Below are positions 41,296 through 49,680 of a stretch of DNA of 64,000 bases, one piece after another. The position numbers were made by a program, and so were the translations under genes. Origin of the DNA: a virus; the IMG/VR virus record IMGVR_UViG_3300030102_006960, positions 65,950 through 129,949 of that record. One strand, written 5' to 3'. The notes beneath the pieces are model-generated. The model did not search any database and was not told where the DNA came from. It saw only the letters and a program-made list of their open reading frames with translations. Positions within the stretch are counted from its first letter, which is position 1; each line of letters starts with the position of its first letter.

Positions 41296-43421
41296 AAAAC
41301 CTATTAGAAGAGAAAGACATTGCATTAAAAATATTAAAAGAACTAAATAAATTAGTAACAATTCCTGACAGAGGATTTTTGGCTGGTGGTGCAGTTGCAA
41401 ATACACTATTGAGAATGAAGAATGGTAAAGGTGTACATGATGATAACCTTTACCCCATAAACGATTTAGATATATTTGTAGAGGCGGACCATGAAAATAT
41501 TCAGGGTAATACACCATTAAGAACAAAAGAATTAGTTATACAAGAAGGTTATTATGCCGGTGATATCGGTTATGATGACGCATCTAATTACAGAATATTA
41601 GAAGTTTTAAGGGATGGGTTATTAAATACAATAGTCATATCTCAAATAATTGATTTACAAAATAATAGAGATTATATGTATATCTTAAATGGGTTTGATT
41701 TCAATTGTTGTCAGATAGGTATTGATTTATCAACAGGAAATCTTTATTATACACCTCAGTTCGCAGAGTTTTTTAGAACAAATCAGTTAGATATTTCCGC
41801 TATGTATACTCCGGGTCATACCGCAATCAGACTATTCAAAAAGATAAAAGAATTAAATTGTTATTGTGATGTAGATAAGTGCATGGAAATACTTTCACAA
41901 CCATTAATACATTCTATTAGGTGGAGATTGATGCCAAGACAATGGGGTTTTTATTTTAGTCATAAATACAAAGATATGTTTATGGAGTATTTTCCTAAAA
42001 TAAAACCATATTTTAAAATGGTAAAATTTTTTGATGATAAAAAAGAAATGTGGTTTAAACGACATGAAGAAATTAATGGTACTAAAAAGTCACAAGATAG
42101 TAAACATATTTCTAATTGGTTAAATCCTGAAGTTAGTATTCCTGAAGGAGACTTAAGTAAATGGTCAGAATATAATGATAGACTTTGGGCACTGCATCCA
42201 GTAAAGTATACTGAACCTAACATGAAAATAATGGATAAAGCTTATTTGGGGTATAGTTCTCCCATTGCATTTATTAATGCGTACCACTATGTAAGTGGTA
42301 AGATAAAAAAATCGTTACATAAAAAATGTGATTTAATTATTAATAATTCAAAGTATCTTCAAAAGATTGTAATGATAGATTTAGAGTTCGCTAATTGTGA
42401 TTTTAGTGTGACACAAATAAAAGAATTAGATGAGTACTGTAAAAGAGAAATAGATTTTATATTTGCAATACAAAAATACGGATTAAATTTACAAGAGTCA
42501 TTAGTGTTATTCAAAGACATTAAAAAAATACAAAATAAAGAAGGCGAATGGTTAAGATATATTATTGTAGATTCGTTAAAAAAGAATAATAAAAATATTA
42601 AACCTACTTATGAAAGTATTTCAAAAGACATTAAGGTATATAAAGAAATGATGTCTAAACCACTAACTCAACCACTTATAGATTCTAATAAGTTATCTTT
42701 ACCTTCAGGTATTACTATAAAAGAAATACTTAGTGAGACAGAAATGCAATGGGCAGGGAACAAACTTAAAAATTGTATTAACAATCAGAGTCAGGGTTAT
42801 AAAGAAAAAATAGAAAGTGGTTTAGTAAGAATATTTATCATTATGACTAAAGGTAGTACCTCAGCTTTAGAGTTACATTTAGATAATAAAGATTCAATAG
42901 ATATTAAAGAAAGACAGTTGTTATCATCTTGTAATAGAAAACCTAGTAGGTTTCACAGAATAATTGCAGATATGTTGATAAATTACATTAGTATAGAATT
43001 GTTAGAGAGTAAATATATTAATAGAAAAAAACTACATAGTGATTTACTAACTTTACACACCGGTTTATTAGCAACTACATCTGATGATACTACAGATAAC
43101 AATGAAGAAGTGTTTGGGTTAGATGACTTAGGTGATGTGTTTGGTAATCCTCCTGTTGATGATGAGGTTGAGGATGAGGGGGAATACAATGATGACTACC
43201 AATTTGACTTCGTAGATGATATATTTACTGATAGACCAACAAGACCTGAAGGTATAGATCCTACAACTAGGGATAGGGAAACAAGACACATTAGAGAATG
43301 GGTTAGTAGAACTATAACCCCCCAACCAGTGGACTACACAGTTAATACTACTTTTATAAGAAATCCTCGTGTTGAATATCCTTTGGATAACGATATATTT
43401 AACGATCTATTTAGTGAATAG
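41292..43421 (+). CDS. Nucleotidyltransferase-PcfJ-like fusion protein
   Basis: The 709 residues start with a nucleotidyltransferase-fold segment. GFLAGGAVANTLLRM near residue 30 is followed by DLDIFVEAD near 65, the GG and DxD pair of polymerase-beta-like NTases. It then runs through RLFKKIKELNCYCD and a long helical region. At about 470-570, EMQWAGNKLKNCINNQSQGYKEKIESGLVRIFIIMTK and TSALELHLDNK resemble the PcfJ domain. The C-terminus is acidic and disordered. The combination suggests an RNA- or nucleotide-modifying enzyme, but substrate is unknown and catalysis unproved. Confidence 0.65.
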   Translation: MKNLLEEKDIALKILKELNKLVTIPDRGFLAGGAVANTLLRMKNGKGVHDDNLYPINDLDIFVEADHENIQGNTPLRTKELVIQEGYYAGDIGYDDASNYRILEVLRDGLLNTIVISQIIDLQNNRDYMYILNGFDFNCCQIGIDLSTGNLYYTPQFAEFFRTNQLDISAMYTPGHTAIRLFKKIKELNCYCDVDKCMEILSQPLIHSIRWRLMPRQWGFYFSHKYKDMFMEYFPKIKPYFKMVKFFDDKKEMWFKRHEEINGTKKSQDSKHISNWLNPEVSIPEGDLSKWSEYNDRLWALHPVKYTEPNMKIMDKAYLGYSSPIAFINAYHYVSGKIKKSLHKKCDLIINNSKYLQKIVMIDLEFANCDFSVTQIKELDEYCKREIDFIFAIQKYGLNLQESLVLFKDIKKIQNKEGEWLRYIIVDSLKKNNKNIKPTYESISKDIKVYKEMMSKPLTQPLIDSNKLSLPSGITIKEILSETEMQWAGNKLKNCINNQSQGYKEKIESGLVRIFIIMTKGSTSALELHLDNKDSIDIKERQLLSSCNRKPSRFHRIIADMLINYISIELLESKYINRKKLHSDLLTLHTGLLATTSDDTTDNNEEVFGLDDLGDVFGNPPVDDEVEDEGEYNDDYQFDFVDDIFTDRPTRPEGIDPTTRDRETRHIREWVSRTITPQPVDYTVNTTFIRNPRVEYPLDNDIFNDLFSE

Positions 43422-43511
43422 TAAATTAAATGTTTAACTTTTTTTTCTAAAGTTTAAACAAATCTAGTAGAACATATTATTATTTTCAGATATTTATAGT
43501 AAAAGATAAAT

Positions 43512-43709
43512 ATGCCTATATATAGTGATGAATATGGAAATGAGAGTAGTTTATTGTTCTTAGGGAAACATACAGTCAAAGAATTTGAAGATAACTTTGA
43601 TATGTACTACGATAAATATAGAGATATATCTAACAAAAGGGGATTTTTTGGGGAAATTAAATTTGTAATTTCTTACGGTGTCGTTTGGATATACGTTATA
43701 ATAGAATAA
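43512..43709 (+). CDS. Small unrecognised protein
   Basis: 65 residues, soluble start (YSDEYGNESSLLFLGKHTVKEF) and a hydrophobic end (IKFVISYGVVWIYVIIE). It starts after GATATTTATAGTAAAAGATAAAT and ends adjacent to the convergent ferritin gene. No family recognised. Confidence 0.6.
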   Translation: MPIYSDEYGNESSLLFLGKHTVKEFEDNFDMYYDKYRDISNKRGFFGEIKFVISYGVVWIYVIIE

Positions 43710-44249
43710 TTACTCTTCTTCAGTAAGTGAACCTAATTGTTTATTAAGTTCATATAAACCACTACCACTGTCTCCAATTATTTTAATATCATCAATAATA
43801 GACTTAAATTTATTTTCTTCTTCTCTTTGCTCGATAACAAACCATTGCATAAAGTTTTCAGTTTTAATATCTCCTTTTTCTTTACACTTAGATACTATAT
43901 CATTAATAGAGCTACTCACTCGCTTCTCATTCATTAAAGAATTTTCAAAATGACTTAATATATTAAATTTTTCATCTAAATCTTCTAAGTAATTATAGTT
44001 AGGTATTTGTGGTGTAACATCTTCATCTAATAAATACTCAACTAATTTTAACATATGTTCTCTTTCTTCATCAGATTGATCTAAAAAGAATTTAGATATA
44101 CCAGAATACCCGTTAATACTAAATTGTGTGGATAAGTATAAATAATAGAATGATGCGTTATTTTCTAACCAGATCTGTTCGTTGATTAAATTTACAATTT
44201 CTTTATCTAATACATTAGATATCTTCTTCAGTTCTTTTCTTTTGTACAT
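43710..44249 (-). CDS. Non-heme ferritin
   Basis: The 179 residues form a four-helix ferritin bundle. Ferroxidase-type ligands are in helix A (Glu24, near NEQIWLENNASFYYLYLS), helix B (Glu62 and His65 in EEREHM) and helix D (Glu140 in FVIEQREEE, with Glu143/144). SGLYELNKQLG matches bacterial ferritin C-termini. It should oxidise and store iron in a 24-subunit shell. Ferritin genes are unusual in phages. It overlaps the bS21 gene by 35 bases, downstream on the same strand, so the two are co-expressed. Confidence 0.9.
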   Translation of the reverse strand: MYKRKELKKISNVLDKEIVNLINEQIWLENNASFYYLYLSTQFSINGYSGISKFFLDQSDEEREHMLKLVEYLLDEDVTPQIPNYNYLEDLDEKFNILSHFENSLMNEKRVSSSINDIVSKCKEKGDIKTENFMQWFVIEQREEENKFKSIIDDIKIIGDSGSGLYELNKQLGSLTEEE

Positions 44250-44406
44250 ACTGTGCTTTACCTATTTCTGCTCTTCTTATTACAGATGGTTTAGTAAACT
44301 CTTCTCTTTTTCTACATTCTCTAGCAACTTTAGTTTTAATGAATTTACTTTTCATTTCTTTAAGTGCTCTCTCTATATTTCCTTTTTTTACGTTTACTTT
44401 TAACAT
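44215..44406 (-). CDS. rpsU: Ribosomal protein bS21
   Basis: 63 residues, basic, with the bS21 layout: MLKVNVKKGNIERALKEMKSKFI, then KVARECRKREEFTKPSVIRRAEIGKA. The R(E/R)xRxREFxxKPSxxRR core is characteristic. bS21 sits next to the anti-Shine-Dalgarno end of 16S rRNA; in Bacteroidota it helps hide that sequence. Phage copies are known in large phages and may replace the host protein on ribosomes. It is the first gene of the bS21-ferritin unit on the minus strand. Confidence 0.92.
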   Translation of the reverse strand: MLKVNVKKGNIERALKEMKSKFIKTKVARECRKREEFTKPSVIRRAEIGKAQYVQKKRTEEDI

Positions 44407-44472
44407 CTTTTTTATAATTATATTTCTTTTTTGGTAATAATAAAGTATATTTGTATAAATATCAATAAAAAT

Positions 44473-44724
44473 ATGAAAATTTTTAATATATTTAAGAAAT
44501 CTTTAGTAGTTAAAGTAGTAGATAAAGAATTTAATGTAATTAAAGATAATATTAAAATAAAAAAAATTCCTGTTGTTGGAGAAAAGATTTATTTTGATGA
44601 AAATATCATATATATAGTTTCCGATATTATACATTATGTTGGTAATCACCAAGCTATATGGTTAGTAGTAAATGAACAATCTGAAGAAAATTCAATAAAA
44701 GCGACATTAAACGTATCTTTATAG
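44473..44724 (+). CDS. Small unrecognised protein
   Basis: ATG 44473 after TATATTTG (44446-44453) and A-rich leader gives 83 residues; the earlier ATG 44431 precedes the promoter element. It has a basic start (KIFNIFKKSLVVKVVDKEF) and a beta-rich domain with GEKIYFDENIIYIVSDIIHY. No family recognised. It precedes the paralogue cluster. Confidence 0.6.
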   Translation: MKIFNIFKKSLVVKVVDKEFNVIKDNIKIKKIPVVGEKIYFDENIIYIVSDIIHYVGNHQAIWLVVNEQSEENSIKATLNVSL

Positions 44725-44756
44725 TAAATTTTTATATATTTATATAAAAAAATATT

Positions 44757-45863
44757 TTGTATAAATTAAGAGACTATATAATTGAATCTGAAAATACTGA
44801 ATTAAGTAAGGTAGACAAAAAAATGTTAACCCTTATTCATAATAAGGTATGGGAAGAACATGCTGATAATCCTAAATTAAATTATGATATAATAGAAGAA
44901 TTAAGAAATTTAGATGAAAATTTTTTATACCGTATATATGATTTTTTAAAAAATATAATGGGGTTTGATGATCCAAAGCAAATAGAGTATTATATAAAAT
45001 TATTTATAAATAACTTTCAAGAAGACGGAGATTATAATAAACTAACAACACAAGGAGAAAATATAATACCCGGCCCTAATTACCACCATCAGGCAGTTGC
45101 AAATAATTTAAATCTACCACCTATACTGGTTATAGATATGAAAGAAACTTGGGATAGAGACATGTCAGTTTTTTATGATATAGTAAATGATGATCATTAT
45201 GAAGTGGGTACTGAAGATGAAACATTGGGTGCAATAAATGATGCGTTACAAGATAGATACTATAATTTTAGTGAGGCAGCCCAATTCGAAGGTACTGTGC
45301 ACGGATTAATAAGTTATTTATATATTGATGATGCAGATAAAAGAATTATTGCTAGTGAATATGCAGAAGATATAGAATCTAATACTCGTATTAATGATAT
45401 AATTCGTATGATAAAGGATTATGATAATAGTGATGAAGTTATAAAATTAATTAAAAGATATTATCAGTTAGTACAGAATGAAGATGATCCAATGAATAGT
45501 GGTATCCCTAAAAAAGTAGAAATGGATCAAATAGAGGATTCTCTAAGGGAACGTTTAAGAGAATTAATATATAATCATGAATACAATAAAATGGCTAACT
45601 ACATTGGTGATTGGTTAATTGATCATGGTTATATAAGACAAAATCAAAAGTGGGGTGATTATGAATTCACTGAACCCTATTTAAATAAGTGGAAGGAAGT
45701 AGATACCAGTAAACTACCAAAGTGGTTAAATTTCGATAGAGAAGAGTTTATTGAAGATCAGACTAATATTGATAGGGCAGGTGAATTAAGTAATATAGAC
45801 GACTATTATGATACGGAAACGATAGATGGTGATACTTATTATATAATACAGATAGATTATTAA
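44757..45863 (+). CDS. Paralogue cluster member 1 (TTG start)
   Basis: The first codon appears to be TTG 44757: the protein then begins MYKLRDYIIESEN, a leader like those of the following genes, with IIE as a possible prohead-protease site. The 368 residues carry the shared N-terminal helical domain (VDKKMLTLIHNKVWEEH, then PKQIEYYIKLFINNF), a long acidic middle and an end IDDYYDTETIDGDTYYIIQID. That end matches the C-termini of 45865 and 49680. No catalytic motif is visible. It is coupled to the next gene with one base between stop and start. Confidence 0.72.
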   Translation: MYKLRDYIIESENTELSKVDKKMLTLIHNKVWEEHADNPKLNYDIIEELRNLDENFLYRIYDFLKNIMGFDDPKQIEYYIKLFINNFQEDGDYNKLTTQGENIIPGPNYHHQAVANNLNLPPILVIDMKETWDRDMSVFYDIVNDDHYEVGTEDETLGAINDALQDRYYNFSEAAQFEGTVHGLISYLYIDDADKRIIASEYAEDIESNTRINDIIRMIKDYDNSDEVIKLIKRYYQLVQNEDDPMNSGIPKKVEMDQIEDSLRERLRELIYNHEYNKMANYIGDWLIDHGYIRQNQKWGDYEFTEPYLNKWKEVDTSKLPKWLNFDREEFIEDQTNIDRAGELSNIDDYYDTETIDGDTYYIIQIDY

Positions 45864-45864
45864 A

Positions 45865-47028
45865 ATGAAATTATTTAAACTATACGAACAAGTAGAAGAA
45901 GAACAAAAGGAAACACAAGAACCTAAATTGATTACTCTTACTCCTTTAGATAAGAGGTTTCTTAAACTGATGCAAAGTAAAGATTTGGATTGGTCTGATG
46001 GTGCAGAGATTTGGAGATTTTTAACTGATACATTATATATTGAGGATATGGAACTTAAAATGAGATTAACATATCTTTATATGGAACAACTTGTTGATGA
46101 GGATGAGGGAGAAACCTACGATGATTTAGAAAAGGTTGATTTAGATATGGAAAAGATTAACTCTGAATTTGATGACAAACAATTAGCACTAGCAGAATAT
46201 TTTGACTTACCACCATTTTTAATGGAAGAGGGTGGTTATAGTCACTATGGTTTAGATCAGTATGAAAACGAAGATGATGGTGGAACATATGCAATAGGTG
46301 ATGAAGATGAGATGGATGACGCAATGAATGATTACGCACAAAATAGAATAGACGATGGTGTTGAATATATGGAAGATTGGTATTTGGAAAATCATTTAGA
46401 ACCAAACGATTCCGCCATTGAACAATTTGCGGAAGAAGAGGCTGATCATAGATTAAGTGATATGACAGATGAAGAGATATTAGAAGAAGCTGGTTATGAT
46501 AACATGGATGATGCCAAAGAGCAATGGGAAGAAAAAGACAGTGAAAAAGATGATATCGAAGAACGTATGAATGACTTAGAGTCGGAAAAAGAGGAGTTAG
46601 AATCAGAGCAAGGGGACTTGGATTATGAAGAAGATGAAGATGAGTACAATAGATTAGAAGAGGAGATAGATTTGAAACAAGAAGAGATTAATGATTTACA
46701 AAGTGAGTTAGATGACTTAGAAACTGAGATGGAAAACCTACAAGAAATTTATCAAGGAGAATTTGTAGAACAAGCCAAAGATGAGTTAAGAGAAAATTAT
46801 ACCCAAAATACTGTGGATGAAATTAGAAGTGATGGTTTTAGTTATTTTGTTGATAATCTAGGTTTTGATAGAGAAAGTGCTATAGATAGTTTTTTCTGGT
46901 TGGATGAAGATAGTCTCAAAGAATCAATTAAAGATGATGAAGGTTATGAAGCCTTAGCTAGTTATGATGGCAACTACGATGAAATAAATATGAATGGAGT
47001 CCTTTATCTCATAATTAGAACTGATTAA
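45865..47028 (+). CDS. Paralogue cluster member 2, very acidic coiled coil
   Basis: The 387 residues begin MKLFKLYEQVEEE, followed by TPLDKRFLKLMQSKDLDW and EIWRFLTDTLYIEDMELKMRLTYLYM (shared domain). Next come LAEYFDLPPFLMEEGGY, then an Asp/Glu-rich coiled coil and ASYDGNYDEINMNGVLYLIIRTD. Domain order equals that of 49680. The heavy negative charge recalls DNA-mimic or scaffold-core proteins. Function unknown. Confidence 0.75.
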   Translation: MKLFKLYEQVEEEQKETQEPKLITLTPLDKRFLKLMQSKDLDWSDGAEIWRFLTDTLYIEDMELKMRLTYLYMEQLVDEDEGETYDDLEKVDLDMEKINSEFDDKQLALAEYFDLPPFLMEEGGYSHYGLDQYENEDDGGTYAIGDEDEMDDAMNDYAQNRIDDGVEYMEDWYLENHLEPNDSAIEQFAEEEADHRLSDMTDEEILEEAGYDNMDDAKEQWEEKDSEKDDIEERMNDLESEKEELESEQGDLDYEEDEDEYNRLEEEIDLKQEEINDLQSELDDLETEMENLQEIYQGEFVEQAKDELRENYTQNTVDEIRSDGFSYFVDNLGFDRESAIDSFFWLDEDSLKESIKDDEGYEALASYDGNYDEINMNGVLYLIIRTD

Positions 47029-47058
47029 TTATAATTCTATTAAGATATTTATTCGTAT

Positions 47059-47847
47059 ATGAAGAAGAAGCACATTATTAAATCAGGAAAAAGATTGATT
47101 AAGAAAAAAATTAAATCAATCAAAGAAAGTAATCAACCTAAATTTTTATTTGAGGGCAAGTTAGAAGATTTAAGAAAATCTTGGGCTGAATTTGTCAATG
47201 GTGCAAGAAGAGAAGGTAAAGAAACTACTGAAGCAGCAAAGATACTAGCAAAAATTATTAATAAAAAAGATGTAACTGAAGAAGATAAAAAATTTCTTAA
47301 AGAACAATCTAAAGATTTAGCTCGTATAGTGGCATTGATGGGGTTAGGTGCAGTATCTATGGCACTACCTATTGCTTTAGAAAAAGTTTTGAATAAGTGG
47401 AATATAAGTATTATGCCTAATAGTCATAGTGAAGAAGAGGAGGTAGAAGAATTAAATGAATCTACAGGTAATCTGTTATATTCTGCGGTTGTGTTAGACG
47501 ATGATGATCAAGATAACTTAATTATGTTTGTAGATAATTATGTGGATATACCATTAAATTGGAAAAAGATTGCTCACCATATGACTATGGGTTTTAAACA
47601 ACCAGTACCACAACACTTAAGAGATGATATAGGTAAGACAGTACAATTAACAGTTAAAGAGATTGGTGTTTCAGAAGACGCAATTGCCGTAAAAGTAGAC
47701 GGTTATCATACTAATAATAAAATCCCACATATTACTATTGCAATACCTAAAGATGGTAAACCATATAACTCTAACCTTATTACCGATTGGAAACCTGTAG
47801 ATGAAGAAATCATTATTAAAGGAAAGGTGAGAGAAATCTATTCTTAA
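47059..47847 (+). CDS. Hydrophobic-segment protein with 2H phosphoesterase domain
   Basis: 262 residues. Residues 25-125 resemble a LETM1-like unit, a helical part plus FLKEQSKDLARIVALMGLGAVSMALPIAL, common in marine phages as I recall. Residues 138-262 carry two HxT motifs, HHMTM (His174, Thr176) and HITIA (His224, Thr226), the hallmark of 2H phosphoesterases. Such enzymes open 2',3'-cyclic phosphates in RNA repair, or degrade cyclic nucleotide signals, as T4 Acb1 does against CBASS. The fusion to a membrane-like segment is unusual. It sits in the cluster with a RNA-repair-like HAD protein. Confidence 0.72.
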   Translation: MKKKHIIKSGKRLIKKKIKSIKESNQPKFLFEGKLEDLRKSWAEFVNGARREGKETTEAAKILAKIINKKDVTEEDKKFLKEQSKDLARIVALMGLGAVSMALPIALEKVLNKWNISIMPNSHSEEEEVEELNESTGNLLYSAVVLDDDDQDNLIMFVDNYVDIPLNWKKIAHHMTMGFKQPVPQHLRDDIGKTVQLTVKEIGVSEDAIAVKVDGYHTNNKIPHITIAIPKDGKPYNSNLITDWKPVDEEIIIKGKVREIYS

Positions 47848-47863
47848 TCATATTTATTAGTAT

Positions 47864-48661
47864 ATGATTAAATTCAAAGACATACTAAAAGAATCCGAAG
47901 ATTTAGATACGTTAGTTAATAGAAAACTATTGGATATAGTTGCAAAAAGATTCGATTTAAATTTTAATTATACTAATTATAGTAAACCAATAATAGATCA
48001 GATAAGACAAGAAGGTATTATTACCTTTATGGAAGAGATAATGGCTTTAGATTATCAAAAAATTGCGGAATTGTGTTGGTTAATATTTTTAAATGGTTCA
48101 ATAAATTATTTAACTGATCCTATAAAAACAGATGAAACTTTTTATGTGTATGAAATAGGTTACTATGGTGAATTATCAGAAGATGAGGTAGAGATTGATG
48201 GTGATTGTGGAGATTGTGACGGAATGGGTACACAAAATAATGACTGTCAAACTTGTCAGGGTTCAGGGGAATACGATTATGGTGAAGGTGAGGTAGAGTG
48301 TGAAGACTGTGGTGGTGGTGGAGAAGTAGAAGATGACTGTTGGAACTGTGAAGGGACAGGTATTGATTACTTTCAAGAAACAGAATATCATATAACAGAT
48401 AATACACTAATATTATATAGTAACGAACCAAATTTAGATAGACCTATAGTGAATGAAACAAATTTTGAATTGTGGTATGATGAAAATGAGGCACTTTTAA
48501 TACCAATGCAGGATAATTGGGAAGAGACGGTAAGTAGTTTTGATAGTGATGATTTGGAAAGTAAAGAAGGAACAGTTAGTGTGTATTATCCACAAGAAGA
48601 TATACATTTTGAAAATGCAAGATACAGAACGTATTTTAGAAATTTAATTGAACATAGATAA
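47864..48661 (+). CDS. Paralogue cluster member 3 with DnaJ-type zinc repeats
   Basis: The 265 residues start MIKFKDILKESED (LKE a possible cleavage site). The shared helical domain follows (LVNRKLLDIVAKRFDLNF, then FMEEIMALDYQKIAELCWLIF). CGDCDGMG, CQTCQGSG, CEDCGGGG and CWNCEGTG then match CxxCxGxG zinc repeats of DnaJ. There is no J domain, so zinc-dependent binding or redox is the likely use. The stop overlaps the next start by one base. Tandem duplicate of 48661. Confidence 0.78.
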   Translation: MIKFKDILKESEDLDTLVNRKLLDIVAKRFDLNFNYTNYSKPIIDQIRQEGIITFMEEIMALDYQKIAELCWLIFLNGSINYLTDPIKTDETFYVYEIGYYGELSEDEVEIDGDCGDCDGMGTQNNDCQTCQGSGEYDYGEGEVECEDCGGGGEVEDDCWNCEGTGIDYFQETEYHITDNTLILYSNEPNLDRPIVNETNFELWYDENEALLIPMQDNWEETVSSFDSDDLESKEGTVSVYYPQEDIHFENARYRTYFRNLIEHR

Positions 48662-49680
48662 TGATAAAGTTTATTAACATAATGGAAGAATACGGTGCAA
48701 ACTTTAGAAAAGATAATTACACCGCACCAAAATTAGATACTCTAATTAATAGAAAGTTAATGAATATAATTTCACAAAAATTTGATTTTGATTATTTTAG
48801 GGGTGCGGCAGATAAGTGGGGTTGGAGTAGTAAAAGACATATATTTTTTAATAGGTATTTCAAAGGAGGGTTAACAAATGACCATGATTTACCATATAAT
48901 AATATCTATCAATTTATGAAAGATTCGTTATTTTTAGATGAAGATAAAATAAATGAATTGGCGTTTCTTTTGGCAACTAATTTAAAGGTTAAGGATTGGA
49001 TGACAGATCCTATTTTAGAACCGTATGATTATTACTATTATGATATTCGCTATTATGACGATTATGTAAGTGATGAAGAAGAGGAAGAATGTGAGACTTG
49101 TGAAGAATGTGGTGGTAGTGGATATGAAGATGAAGATTGTGGGTATTGTGATGGTGAAGGAGAACAAAGATTAGAATGTGGGTATTGTGACGGTGAAGGA
49201 AGTTTTAGAGATGATGAAGGAGAAGAAGAACAATGTGACGAATGTAATGGTGATGGATACGAAGAAGTAGAATGTGATGAATGTCATGGTGATGGTAGAT
49301 CTGATGAAGATTGTCATTGGTGTGGTGGAGACACAGAGATATGTGAAACTATGTATTATAAAGAAATTAGTGAAATGAGAATTAAATTAATATCACCAGT
49401 AAAGTTACCATCTCCGGGCACACAAATACGTAATTACTACACTGAGAGTTATACTGATTGGAGAGATAAGATTGAGAACGATAAAGGGTTAATTGTTTTA
49501 ACTGATGAAGTTTTTGATACCGAACAAGATGAATATAATCCAGATAATGATAGTTATGAGAGTCCTTTATATGAACAGGCGGATAAAATTAAATATTTTG
49601 AAGAGAGTACTCTTAGAAATGAAATGGAGGAGTGGAGATTCGGTCAATTAAATCACCCATTTAAATCAGTATTAAGATAA
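48661..49680 (+). CDS. Paralogue cluster member 4 with expanded zinc repeats
   Basis: The 339 residues start MIKFINIMEEYG, then LINRKLMNIISQKFDFDY and YQFMKDSLFLDEDKINELAFLLATNL. The central part has six CxxC repeats: CETCEECGGSG, CGYCDGEG twice, CDECNGDG, CDECHGDG and CHWCGGD, against four in 47864. The repeat expansion is the main difference between the two. It overlaps both neighbours by one base. Confidence 0.78.
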   Translation: MIKFINIMEEYGANFRKDNYTAPKLDTLINRKLMNIISQKFDFDYFRGAADKWGWSSKRHIFFNRYFKGGLTNDHDLPYNNIYQFMKDSLFLDEDKINELAFLLATNLKVKDWMTDPILEPYDYYYYDIRYYDDYVSDEEEEECETCEECGGSGYEDEDCGYCDGEGEQRLECGYCDGEGSFRDDEGEEEQCDECNGDGYEEVECDECHGDGRSDEDCHWCGGDTEICETMYYKEISEMRIKLISPVKLPSPGTQIRNYYTESYTDWRDKIENDKGLIVLTDEVFDTEQDEYNPDNDSYESPLYEQADKIKYFEESTLRNEMEEWRFGQLNHPFKSVLR

